Shown: positions 33,171-40,212 of the stretch, piece after piece
How positions within the stretch are numbered: the stretch's first letter is position 1
Layout: every line of letters begins with the position of its first letter
DNA from: an uncultured Draconibacterium sp.
GTDB taxonomy: Bacteria > Bacteroidota > Bacteroidia > Bacteroidales > Prolixibacteraceae
DNA length: 64,000 nt
Assembly (NCBI RefSeq): GCF_963677575.1
Contig: NZ_OY782038.1
Span: forward strand, 186,001 to 250,000
Reading direction: 5' to 3'
The notes under the pieces: model-generated
The model's input: the letters and a program-made list of their open reading frames with translations, nothing else
Told to the model about the DNA's origin: nothing
The model's database searches: none
Program-made: the position numbers and the translations under genes

Positions 33171-34271
33171 TTAATACATAGTATTTACGGGAAGTGTAAA
33201 CCATACCTGTGTACCTTTGCCAGTATCGCTTTCTATTCCAATCTCCCCACCATTAATTTTTACAAATTCTTTACATAAAACAAGTCCCAATCCGTGTCCT
33301 TGTTCGTTGGCTGTTCCGTTTGATGTTGTTTTTGCATCTATTGAAAATAGCTTGTTAATTTTATCCGGTGCAATACCAATACCTGTGTCGGCAACAACAA
33401 TCTTTATCATTTCTCCTGATTTTTTTGCAGAAATAGATATTTGCCCTCCTTTATTGGTAAACTTTATGGCATTCGATACCAGGTTGCGAATGATTAAAAG
33501 AATCATATTCCGGTCGCCATAAACTACCAGGTCTTCCTTCTCTGAGGCAATAATTTTTATATCTTTTGCCTGTGCAATGTTTGCGTGGTTTCTGCTTATG
33601 TCGTCGAAGAGACAAGCCAAAATTAAATTTTCGGGTAAAAATTTAATAGCCCCGGTTTGAGAGCGTGCCCATTTCAGCAGGTTCTCAAGAAGTTCCAGCG
33701 TGTTTGTAGAGGTTGTTTGAATATCATTTAACAGTTCATCTTTTTCTTCCGGTGTTAGAAATTCTCCTCCCTCCTGAATAAGCTGCACAAAATTGGTTAT
33801 AATTCCAAATGCTCCTCGCAGGTCGTGAGACATTATTGAGAAAAATTTATTTTTCGAATGAACTTCTTCACTAAGCGTTTGCTGAGTTTTGCGTAGTGTT
33901 AAATGCGTTTTTACACGGGCAATTAATTCTTTTCCAATAAATGGTTTGGCTACATAGTCGACAGCTCCCAGGTTAAATCCTTCTACAATATCTTCTGTTT
34001 CGGTTTTTGCCGAAAGAAATATGATTGGAATGTCTTTTGTTGCTTCGTTACTTTTTAGCCGTCGGCATGTTTCATGACCATCCATTATAGGCATCATTAC
34101 ATCCAGTAGGATCAGGTCAGGTTTTACTCGTTCAACAGTATCAAGAGCCTGTTGTCCATTCATAGCAACAGCAAGTTCGCACTCAACTTTTGCTAATAGG
34201 GTACCTAATACCTGAATATTTTTGGGGACATCATCTACAATAAGGATTACAGGTTTTTTGTTTTGCATCAT
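33171..34271 (-). CDS. response regulator-histidine kinase hybrid (REC-HisKA-HATPase)
   Basis: A 366-aa cytoplasmic protein. Receiver domain 7-122 with D13/D14, phospho-acceptor D57 (LLLDVMMP) and K109. HisKA starts ~138 with the H box FFSIMSHDLRGAFG (H149). HATPase_c at ~250-366 with DTGIGIAPDKI and GHGLGLVLCKEF. No membrane segment, no DNA-binding domain. It is the last gene of the stressosome operon, 19 bp after the larger hybrid kinase, whose receiver or kinase may exchange phosphate with it (inference). What lies downstream of it is not encoded here. Confidence 0.92.
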   Translation of the reverse strand: MMQNKKPVILIVDDVPKNIQVLGTLLAKVECELAVAMNGQQALDTVERVKPDLILLDVMMPIMDGHETCRRLKSNEATKDIPIIFLSAKTETEDIVEGFNLGAVDYVAKPFIGKELIARVKTHLTLRKTQQTLSEEVHSKNKFFSIMSHDLRGAFGIITNFVQLIQEGGEFLTPEEKDELLNDIQTTSTNTLELLENLLKWARSQTGAIKFLPENLILACLFDDISRNHANIAQAKDIKIIASEKEDLVVYGDRNMILLIIRNLVSNAIKFTNKGGQISISAKKSGEMIKIVVADTGIGIAPDKINKLFSIDAKTTSNGTANEQGHGLGLVLCKEFVKINGGEIGIESDTGKGTQVWFTLPVNTMY

Positions 34272-34290
34272 TGTATGTATATGGTTAGTT

Positions 34291-36405
34291 TTATTGAAAA
34301 TTGAACTTTTGCTTTATCCTGTCAAATTCTTTTATAGTGAGAGGTAACTGTTCCATATCCAGATCCGCAATTTGCTTTTGAATTTTATTGCTCCAGTCAA
34401 TCAATAGTTTGGCGCTGTATTTTTCTCCGGTCTTCAAACAATTTGCTGCAAAATTATTTATCTCTCCCAGAATAAATGTGTTTTTTACTGTTTCCCATTG
34501 TGTGTAGAGTTCGTTGTTCAGCGTGTCTAAAAACTCGCGCGAGGCGATATGTATACTTTCTTCGGTATCATCAATTTGATTTTCCTGTTCTGTGGTTGCA
34601 GATATGCCTTCTTCGGGCAATGAATGTTTTAGTACTTTGGCTAACTCAATTAAGATTTTTTTACGGGTAAAAGGCTTTTGCAGGTATCCATCGAAATTGG
34701 AATTGCGAATCTCTTCAATTTCATCTTTCAAAGCAGAAGCGGTGAATGCAATAATTGGAATGTGCTTGTATTTTGGTTCTTTCTTTAACAGTTTTGTTGC
34801 AGTAAAACCATCCATAACAGGCATTTTAATATCCATTAATATAACATCCGGGGGTATTTCTTTTACTGCATTAATGGCTTCTTCGCCATTGCGGGCGCAG
34901 TTAATTTTAAAATCAAAGTCGTATAAAAAAGTTCTTACGAGTTTTCTGTTTGTACGTATGTCGTCAACAACAAGTATTGTTGCCGGTTCAAAATTAAAGG
35001 AATCATTTGTATCTGTAAGCTGTTCTTTTGTTTCATTGACTTTACCGGCTTCAACATCTTTTAATATAACGTGGAATGTGCTTCCTTTTTGGCTTTCGCT
35101 TTCAACCCATATTGTTCCGTTCATCATGTCAACCAGACGTTTGGTTATGGTTAATCCAAGGCCCGTGCCGCCATATTTGTTGATATTCTGATTTTTTTGT
35201 TGTTCAAAAGCTCCGAATATTAATTGTTGCTGATCTTTGTCGATGCCAATTCCGGTATCCTGCACCATAAAATGCAGATTGTGTTTTTGCTGGTTATCGG
35301 TTGCAGTTTCCCGTTCTACTTTTAATTTTACAAAACCACTTTCGGTAAATTTTATGGCATTACCGACCAGGTTTATGAGGATTTGTCGTAAACGAACGTC
35401 ATCAATAATAATCGCATCAGGAACAGTTTGGTTAACCTCAACAATAAACTCAATCTGTTTTTCATCTGCTTTATGTTTGAAAATCTGACCAACCTCATTA
35501 AGTAAAGTTTTAAGATTAACAGCTTGGTAGTTGATCTCTATTTTTCCGGCTTCAATTTTCGATAAATCCAGAATGTCGTTAATAATATTAAGCAGGGCAG
35601 AACCGCTTGACGAAATAGCAGAAGCATATTGTTTTAATGAATTGTCTTCGATTTTTGATTCAATAATTTCGGCAAACCCCAGAATGGCATTCATCGGAGT
35701 CCTGATTTCATGACTCATGTTGGCCAGAAACTCACTTTTTGCCCTGTTTGCCTGAATGGCTTCCTGTTTTGCTTTTTCAATGGCAATAGCTTTGTCTTCC
35801 AGTTCCCGGTTAAGCGCAACAACTCCTTTGTTGGTTTCTTCCAACTCCTGGTTCATGGTTTCAATTTCTTCGTTACGCTCTTGTAATTTGCGCAAAAGAA
35901 AAACCAGTTCGTTGTTTTGAGAATTGATTGTGTCGACCATACTTGTGTCGCCCCGTTCAATCGTTTTCTCAAAAGCTTTTTTTATTTTAATTATTCTTTT
36001 TCTGTCGATTTGTTTTGAATAGCCGGGCAGCCACTTGGCAGTGGTAATTGTTGTTCCGGTTTGCTGTCCGGTTTTAATATCAAATTCATCCATCAGACGT
36101 TGCGAGCCACTTAAACCGACTCCCATCCCTTTTCTCGATTGATAGTTCCCAGATTGTATCAGGTCAAGATCTTGAATTCCTTTTCCCTTGTCTTTGAAGA
36201 TAATGACAATTCCGTGGCTTTGATTTTCACGTTCTGCAAGTATGAATTCAATGGTGCCATTTCCTGCATGTTCAATAATGTTTCGGCTTAGTTCCGAAAC
36301 GGCAGTGCCAATTCGGATACATGTGGTTTTATCGAATTTAATCTCTTGAGCCAAAAGAGAGGCCAGGTTTCTTGACCGAACTACGTCAGACTCAAACTGA
36401 ACCAT
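34291..36405 (-). CDS. RsbT-like ATPase fused to hybrid histidine kinase (HATPase-HisKA-HATPase-REC)
   Basis: About 704 aa from the ATG at 36405 (722 aa from an ATG at 36459 that overlaps the preceding gene by 41 bp; numbering here follows the longer form). Residues 15-145 form an RsbT/RsbW-type ATPase: ELSRNIIEHAGNG, KDKGKGI, GMGVGLSGSQRLMDEFDI, very close to RsbT. A coiled coil (165-235) leads to HisKA with H250 in FLANMSHEIRTPMNAILGF, HATPase_c (GGTGLGLTITK) and a receiver domain with D543 (LMDIKMP) and K595. A ~110-residue tail ends the protein. This fuses a stressosome output-type ATPase directly to a phosphorelay kinase. Confidence 0.92.
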   Translation of the reverse strand: MVQFESDVVRSRNLASLLAQEIKFDKTTCIRIGTAVSELSRNIIEHAGNGTIEFILAERENQSHGIVIIFKDKGKGIQDLDLIQSGNYQSRKGMGVGLSGSQRLMDEFDIKTGQQTGTTITTAKWLPGYSKQIDRKRIIKIKKAFEKTIERGDTSMVDTINSQNNELVFLLRKLQERNEEIETMNQELEETNKGVVALNRELEDKAIAIEKAKQEAIQANRAKSEFLANMSHEIRTPMNAILGFAEIIESKIEDNSLKQYASAISSSGSALLNIINDILDLSKIEAGKIEINYQAVNLKTLLNEVGQIFKHKADEKQIEFIVEVNQTVPDAIIIDDVRLRQILINLVGNAIKFTESGFVKLKVERETATDNQQKHNLHFMVQDTGIGIDKDQQQLIFGAFEQQKNQNINKYGGTGLGLTITKRLVDMMNGTIWVESESQKGSTFHVILKDVEAGKVNETKEQLTDTNDSFNFEPATILVVDDIRTNRKLVRTFLYDFDFKINCARNGEEAINAVKEIPPDVILMDIKMPVMDGFTATKLLKKEPKYKHIPIIAFTASALKDEIEEIRNSNFDGYLQKPFTRKKILIELAKVLKHSLPEEGISATTEQENQIDDTEESIHIASREFLDTLNNELYTQWETVKNTFILGEINNFAANCLKTGEKYSAKLLIDWSNKIQKQIADLDMEQLPLTIKEFDRIKQKFNFQ

Positions 36406-36418
36406 TATTGTTCCCACA

Positions 36419-37480
36419 TTATGTGTCGTAGCGGATGATAAGAACGGTAGCGTCGTCATTATTTCTTGCGTAATTCGTTATTAAACTTTCGGCTATACTT
36501 TGCGGATGATCTCTCCAGTTAAAATCTTCATATCGCCATCTTGATGTTATTCCATCTGATGACATGCAGATATAATCTCCGGGATTAAAACTGTATTCAA
36601 AAACTCTTGGCGTACGCATATTGTGCCCAATTATTCCTCCGTATGAAAGCAGATTCTTTTTTACATTTGAGCTTACAATAAAACCGTCAATATTTCCAAT
36701 TCCGCTGAATTGTATCTTGTTGTTTTCAGTATCAATGAAAACGACAGAAGCAACCAGACCGCGGGTTCCACGTGTTCCTGCATTCATGTGCTGAAGTAAC
36801 ATGTCAACGGGTTGGCCGGCTTTTAAAATAATTTGCTCTTTCGCCAGTTGCGATGCAATGTGTGCCTCTTTTCCATGTCCTAAACCATCAATAACAGCAG
36901 CTATTGTTTTTGTTGGAGAAGTGTGGTTTATCACATAACAGTCGCCATTTAGTTTTTCTCCCGGCTTTCCGCGCGAAACAGCACCAATACTAATGGCCCG
37001 GTTAGTGCCAATCCATTTTTTGCCCGGTACCCATTTTAGTGTTCTAATGCAGGTGTTATAGGTTTCAAGCCCGTTAAGTGCATTGTCGTTAACAAAAGGA
37101 GTATGATCTGGATTGATTTCAAATACATCGGAAAACCGACGTATCGACCCCATGCCAATTCCTAATGAAACTTTATTCGAAAAACCATCTTTTATGGCTT
37201 TTTCAACATCAGGTATTCCCGGGCCCGAATCGCAACACCACACTTCAATAGCTTTTTGTCCATCGTTGGTTCTTAATTCACAAACCAGAATCTTGCCTTT
37301 TCTTCCACCGTGCCTTAATACGTTGGTTACAAGTTCTGTTACCATAATTGCAATTTCCCCGGTTTTTACGTCATCAAAACCAAGCTGTTTTGCCAGGCTT
37401 ACCGATTTTCTGCGGCATATACCTATGTCGGTTTCATGCTCAATTTGCAAGGTTAGTATTTGTTCGCGAATTATCTCCAT
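36419..37480 (-). CDS. RsbW-like ATPase fused to RsbX/SpoIIE-like PP2C phosphatase
   Basis: A 353-aa soluble protein. Residues 5-125 are an anti-sigma-type HATPase (TELVTNVLRHGG at 48-59, DSGPGIPD, LGIGMGSIRRFSDVF). Residues 160-353 are a PP2C phosphatase of the SpoIIE/RsbX class: SIGAVSRGKPGEKLNGD with D180, VIDGLGHGKEA with D198, CMSSDGITSRW with D309, and NDDATVLI at the end. RsbX resets the stressosome by dephosphorylating RsbS and RsbR, and this domain is suited to that. It overlaps rsbT by 10 bp. The added ATPase domain is not part of classical RsbX. Confidence 0.92.
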   Translation of the reverse strand: MEIIREQILTLQIEHETDIGICRRKSVSLAKQLGFDDVKTGEIAIMVTELVTNVLRHGGRKGKILVCELRTNDGQKAIEVWCCDSGPGIPDVEKAIKDGFSNKVSLGIGMGSIRRFSDVFEINPDHTPFVNDNALNGLETYNTCIRTLKWVPGKKWIGTNRAISIGAVSRGKPGEKLNGDCYVINHTSPTKTIAAVIDGLGHGKEAHIASQLAKEQIILKAGQPVDMLLQHMNAGTRGTRGLVASVVFIDTENNKIQFSGIGNIDGFIVSSNVKKNLLSYGGIIGHNMRTPRVFEYSFNPGDYICMSSDGITSRWRYEDFNWRDHPQSIAESLITNYARNNDDATVLIIRYDT

Positions 37481-37902
37481 TTCATAACCCTTACAATAGT
37501 TCCTTTATCTTTTTCCGATTGGATATCAAAACGATCAACCAAACGTTTTGCTCCCGGTAATCCGTATCCCATACCCATACCGGAAGTATAACCATCGCTC
37601 ATTGCCATTTCCAGATCTTCGATACCTGGCCCCTGGTCAACACAGGTAACAATTAGTGCATCTTTCCCTTCAATTCCTCCGCGTTCTATTAAAACCTCGC
37701 CACCACCGGCATAATTGTACATATTTCTGAATAGCTCAGAAACGGCAGTTGTTATACGTGTCTGTTCAACGATTCCCATTCGCGCTTCTTTGGCGTGGTG
37801 GCGAACCAGTTGTCTGACTTTTACAATGTCGTGTTCTGTTACAATAGGATATTTGCCGAGTTGTTCCCAATTATTATCGAAACTAATTTCGTTCACGAGC
37901 AC
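37471..37902 (-). CDS. rsbT: stressosome serine/threonine kinase RsbT
   Basis: A 143-aa GHKL-type protein kinase. QTRITTAVSELFRNMYNYAG (47-66) with GG following is almost the RsbT consensus; DQGPGIEDL (89-97) and GMGMGYGLPGAKRLVDRFDI (108-127) form the ATP lid. In Bacillus RsbT is held by RsbR-RsbS, phosphorylates them under stress and is released to activate a partner phosphatase. No RsbU-type phosphatase exists here, so the partner is likely one of the following fused proteins (inference). It lies 6 bp after rsbS. Confidence 0.95.
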   Translation of the reverse strand: MLVNEISFDNNWEQLGKYPIVTEHDIVKVRQLVRHHAKEARMGIVEQTRITTAVSELFRNMYNYAGGGEVLIERGGIEGKDALIVTCVDQGPGIEDLEMAMSDGYTSGMGMGYGLPGAKRLVDRFDIQSEKDKGTIVRVMKWR

Positions 37903-37908
37903 CTCCTT

Positions 37909-38298
37909 TTATAAAGAATCGTAATTTGAGAGGCGCTTTTCCAGCATTTCAATACCTTTTTCCATGTTTAATGCCGTATCTACTCCGGGCATTTCTAATC
38001 CAAGTTCTACTAAGGTTATGGCAACAGCGGGCTGCATACCAACAATAACTACTGCTGCATCCATTATGGCTGCCATTGATGCCATCCCTGAAAGCATGCG
38101 CCCGATAAATGAATCGACCATTTCGAGTACCGAAATGTCAATTAGTACTCCTTTTGCCCCGGTTCTTTCAATTTCTTCGAGTATTTGTGATTGCAACTGG
38201 ATAGCCAGTTTATCGTGCATATCTACCTGGATAGAAACAATTAAAAAATCACGAATTTTTATAATGGGGATTTTCTTTTCGTGTAAATCGATGTTCAT
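37909..38298 (-). CDS. rsbS: stressosome STAS scaffold protein RsbS
   Basis: A 129-aa single STAS domain. Start KKIPIIKIRDFLIVSIQVDM and VLIDISVLEMVDSFIGRMLS match RsbS throughout; S63 in VDSFIGRML corresponds to the phospho-serine of Bacillus RsbS (the DSFI motif). GMQPAVAITLVELGLEM is equally characteristic. Together with RsbR it builds the stressosome core that sequesters RsbT. It is 3 bp from rsbR and 6 bp from rsbT. Confidence 0.95.
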   Translation of the reverse strand: MNIDLHEKKIPIIKIRDFLIVSIQVDMHDKLAIQLQSQILEEIERTGAKGVLIDISVLEMVDSFIGRMLSGMASMAAIMDAAVVIVGMQPAVAITLVELGLEMPGVDTALNMEKGIEMLEKRLSNYDSL

Positions 38299-38301
38299 AA
38301 A

Positions 38302-38991
38302 TTATTCCGTTTCTTCGTTTTCATCCAAATGTTCCGATTTGATTTTGCCATTGGTAAGTTGATTGTTTTTTCGCATGGCATAAATCATGGCATCTTGCAG
38401 TGTTGCTTTGGTTTTAATAACCGAAAGATCGATGCCCAGGTGAACGATCGTTTGTGCAATTGCCGGGCTTATTCCCGAAATTATACAATCGGCACCCAGT
38501 AACCGGGCTGATGTTACTGTTTTTAGTAAGTGGTTGGCTACTTGAGTGTCAACCGTTGGAACGCCAGTAATATCAAGAATCGACATGGTGCATCCTGTAT
38601 CAACAATCTTATGAAGTAAGTTTTCCATCATTATTTGGGTACGCTGACTATCTAATGTTCCAATAACAGGTAGTATAAGAATATTGTCCCAAACTTTGGT
38701 TACAGGGCTTGAAAGTTCCAGTAGATCGTCTTGTTGGCGAATAATTGTTTTTTGCTGTTCTTCAATTTTCGATAGCTTTTCTTCAAGCTCTTCCCGCATT
38801 TTTTTGCTTTGTTTTAACTCGTAGGTTAAATCTTCAATTAAAATATTAATTGCTTCTTCAACACCAGTTAAATCATCCTCAATGCTTGTTTTAATTCTAA
38901 CATCAAGGTCGCCGGCTGCAACCGAAGACAGTATATCTTCAATGTGTTCAATTCTTTCTTTTGCTTTTTCGAATACTATTTCTTCTGACAT
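38302..38991 (-). CDS. rsbR: stressosome STAS protein RsbR with N-terminal HAMP-like helix region
   Basis: A 229-aa protein. Residues ~13-60 (IEDILSSVAAGDLDVRIKTS...) look like a HAMP-type or signalling helix region, then a coiled coil (62-92), then STAS domain 100-215. The STAS part has ILDITGVPTVDTQVANHLL and GISPAIAQTIVHLGIDLSVI, diagnostic of RsbR. T149 (VDT) and T181 (AQT) are candidate phospho-threonines equivalent to those of Bacillus RsbRA. There is no globin-type N-terminal domain as in Bacillus and no membrane segment, so the signal input differs and is unknown. Confidence 0.93.
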   Translation of the reverse strand: MSEEIVFEKAKERIEHIEDILSSVAAGDLDVRIKTSIEDDLTGVEEAINILIEDLTYELKQSKKMREELEEKLSKIEEQQKTIIRQQDDLLELSSPVTKVWDNILILPVIGTLDSQRTQIMMENLLHKIVDTGCTMSILDITGVPTVDTQVANHLLKTVTSARLLGADCIISGISPAIAQTIVHLGIDLSVIKTKATLQDAMIYAMRKNNQLTNGKIKSEHLDENEETE

Positions 38992-38994
38992 AAT

Positions 38995-39357
38995 TTATCG
39001 TTTACTCATTAACCATTTTATTCCTTCTTCTTCTGTCTTGAAAAAATCGCCTTGTATTTTAAGTGCGCCGGTTTTTAGCATTACTTTAGCAATCATTCGG
39101 TTCGCAGCACTTCCTCCGATAAAAGCCACGTGTGATATTTCAAACTCTTTTAATAGTTGATTTGATTGCTCACGTGTCTCACGGTTTTCAACCTTTGTGG
39201 TTTTGCTAATTTGAATACACATTTGACGGTAAGGTTTACCATCAAGCAGTTCTTTCATTTTGTTACGTATGTCTTTAATGTCAGAGGTAAGGTAATCACT
39301 GGTAAATTGTAAATGTATGACATTAGTATTTTCGTCATACCATAGCTTGTGTTCCAT
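38995..39357 (-). CDS. SpoIIAA/STAS-like protein heading the stressosome operon
   Basis: A 120-aa small soluble protein with alternating strands and helices: WYDENTNVIHLQFTSDYLTS, MCIQISKTTKVENRETREQS, ISHVAFIGGSAANRMIAKVM, FFKTEEEGIKWLMSKR. The layout is that of the SpoIIAA-like (Lipid/STAS) fold, without a clear phospho-Ser/Thr motif. It is only 3 bp upstream of rsbR, so it belongs to the operon. An extra sensor, adaptor or competitor for the STAS core is conceivable (inference). Confidence 0.7.
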   Translation of the reverse strand: MEHKLWYDENTNVIHLQFTSDYLTSDIKDIRNKMKELLDGKPYRQMCIQISKTTKVENRETREQSNQLLKEFEISHVAFIGGSAANRMIAKVMLKTGALKIQGDFFKTEEEGIKWLMSKR

Positions 39358-39667
39358 TTTATGCTTTTTAGGTTTGTAAACTGGGGAACGAAAATAGATA
39401 TTTTATTATTAAATAAACACCTGTTGTAATTGTTTTGCAACAATTTTGCGAGCGGGAATGCTGAAAAAGAGGTATTAAAAGATGAGGAAGGGTAAGCAAA
39501 ATGCCTATTTTAAAAAGGGAGTGATGAACTTTTAAAGATGAAAGATGTTAATTTACAAAAAATCAACTGACTTTTATGAAACGAGCATAAGTATGTTTCC
39601 TTGCCCCAGGTAGATGCTTATGAAAGAAGTTCCGTTTTTGCCTTTTTTAATGACTATTGTAAAACAG
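39358..39667. other. intergenic region upstream of the stressosome operon
   Basis: No gene. It contains the inverted repeat at 39428-39445 and, nearer the operon, CGAAAATA at 39389-39396, which reads TATTTTCG on the minus strand, a one-mismatch match to the -7 element 32 bp before the operon ATG. The part from 39446 to 39667 shows no clear structure. Confidence 0.4.
39428..39445. promoter_or_regulatory. inverted repeat, candidate operator of the stressosome operon
   Basis: AATTGTT-TTGC-AACAATT, a perfect 7-bp inverted repeat with a 4-base centre, about 70-90 bp before the first operon gene and about 30 bp upstream of the weak -7 element. Too few following T for a terminator. Confidence 0.35.
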
Positions 39668-40039
39668 ATGAAATACCTTATTTCTGTCATATTAGTCTGT
39701 TCAATCTTTTCTTTTCAGTTTTCTGAACTGTTGGTTTTGGTGTCATTCAAGATCAACCAGGATTATATTGCAAAAAATCTATGTGTTGAAAAGGATGTGG
39801 AAGGATCGACCTGTAAAGGATGTTGCCAGTTAAAAAATAAAATGAATGAGCAGGAAGAGCAGAAGAAGGAACTGCCTCCGCAACAAAATGAAAAGCAGAA
39901 TATTGATTTTTGTGTTCAAACCGCAGAATTAACTTGTGGTTTATATCCAAATAGTGAAAACCTGAGATTCAAATTTTTATCAAAATATTCATTTTTAAAG
40001 GCTTTAAAAGTTTTTCATCCTCCGAAATGTTTTTGTTAA
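39668..40039 (+). CDS. small Cys-rich membrane-anchored protein upstream of copper-type TonB receptor
   Basis: A 123-aa protein from the ATG at 39668 (earlier in-frame ATGs at 39614, 39620 and 39650 exist). N-terminal hydrophobic segment (about 3-28) is followed by INQDYIAKNLCVEKDVEGST, then CKGCCQLKNKM. This NLCV...CxGxCxLxxx(L/M) pattern occurs in short Bacteroidota proteins encoded with metal transporters. A Glu/Gln/Lys-rich linker and three more Cys follow. The cysteines suggest metal binding in the periplasm. Its neighbour 170 bp downstream is a TonB receptor with copper motifs. Function not established. Confidence 0.65.
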   Translation: MKYLISVILVCSIFSFQFSELLVLVSFKINQDYIAKNLCVEKDVEGSTCKGCCQLKNKMNEQEEQKKELPPQQNEKQNIDFCVQTAELTCGLYPNSENLRFKFLSKYSFLKALKVFHPPKCFC

Positions 40040-40144
40040 AACACGGCCCCAAACGATAAATTAAATAGTAATACCGATTATTAAAAACATTAAGCCATTG
40101 ATTCGCTTACTTTCAATGAATTTGGTTTTATATATCGGCATTTT

Positions 40145-40193
40145 ACCAATTTGAAAATAATGGCAGAAAAGCCTAATCATTTTCCGAATTGGT
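40145..40193. repeat. stem-loop upstream of the TonB receptor
   Basis: ACCAATT-T-GAAAAT (40145-40158) pairs with ATTTTC-CG-AATTGGT (40179-40193), a 13-bp interrupted stem with a 20-base loop. It ends 19 bp before the receptor ATG, so it would lie in the leader and could affect translation. Confidence 0.5.
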
Positions 40194-40212
40194 ATAACAA
40201 ATCATTTTTGGA

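Noticed and set aside
36405..36459. Longer start of the RsbT-like hybrid kinase overlapping the phosphatase gene
   Set aside because: Cannot be excluded, but the next ATG removes a 41-bp overlap and begins where homology to RsbT begins.
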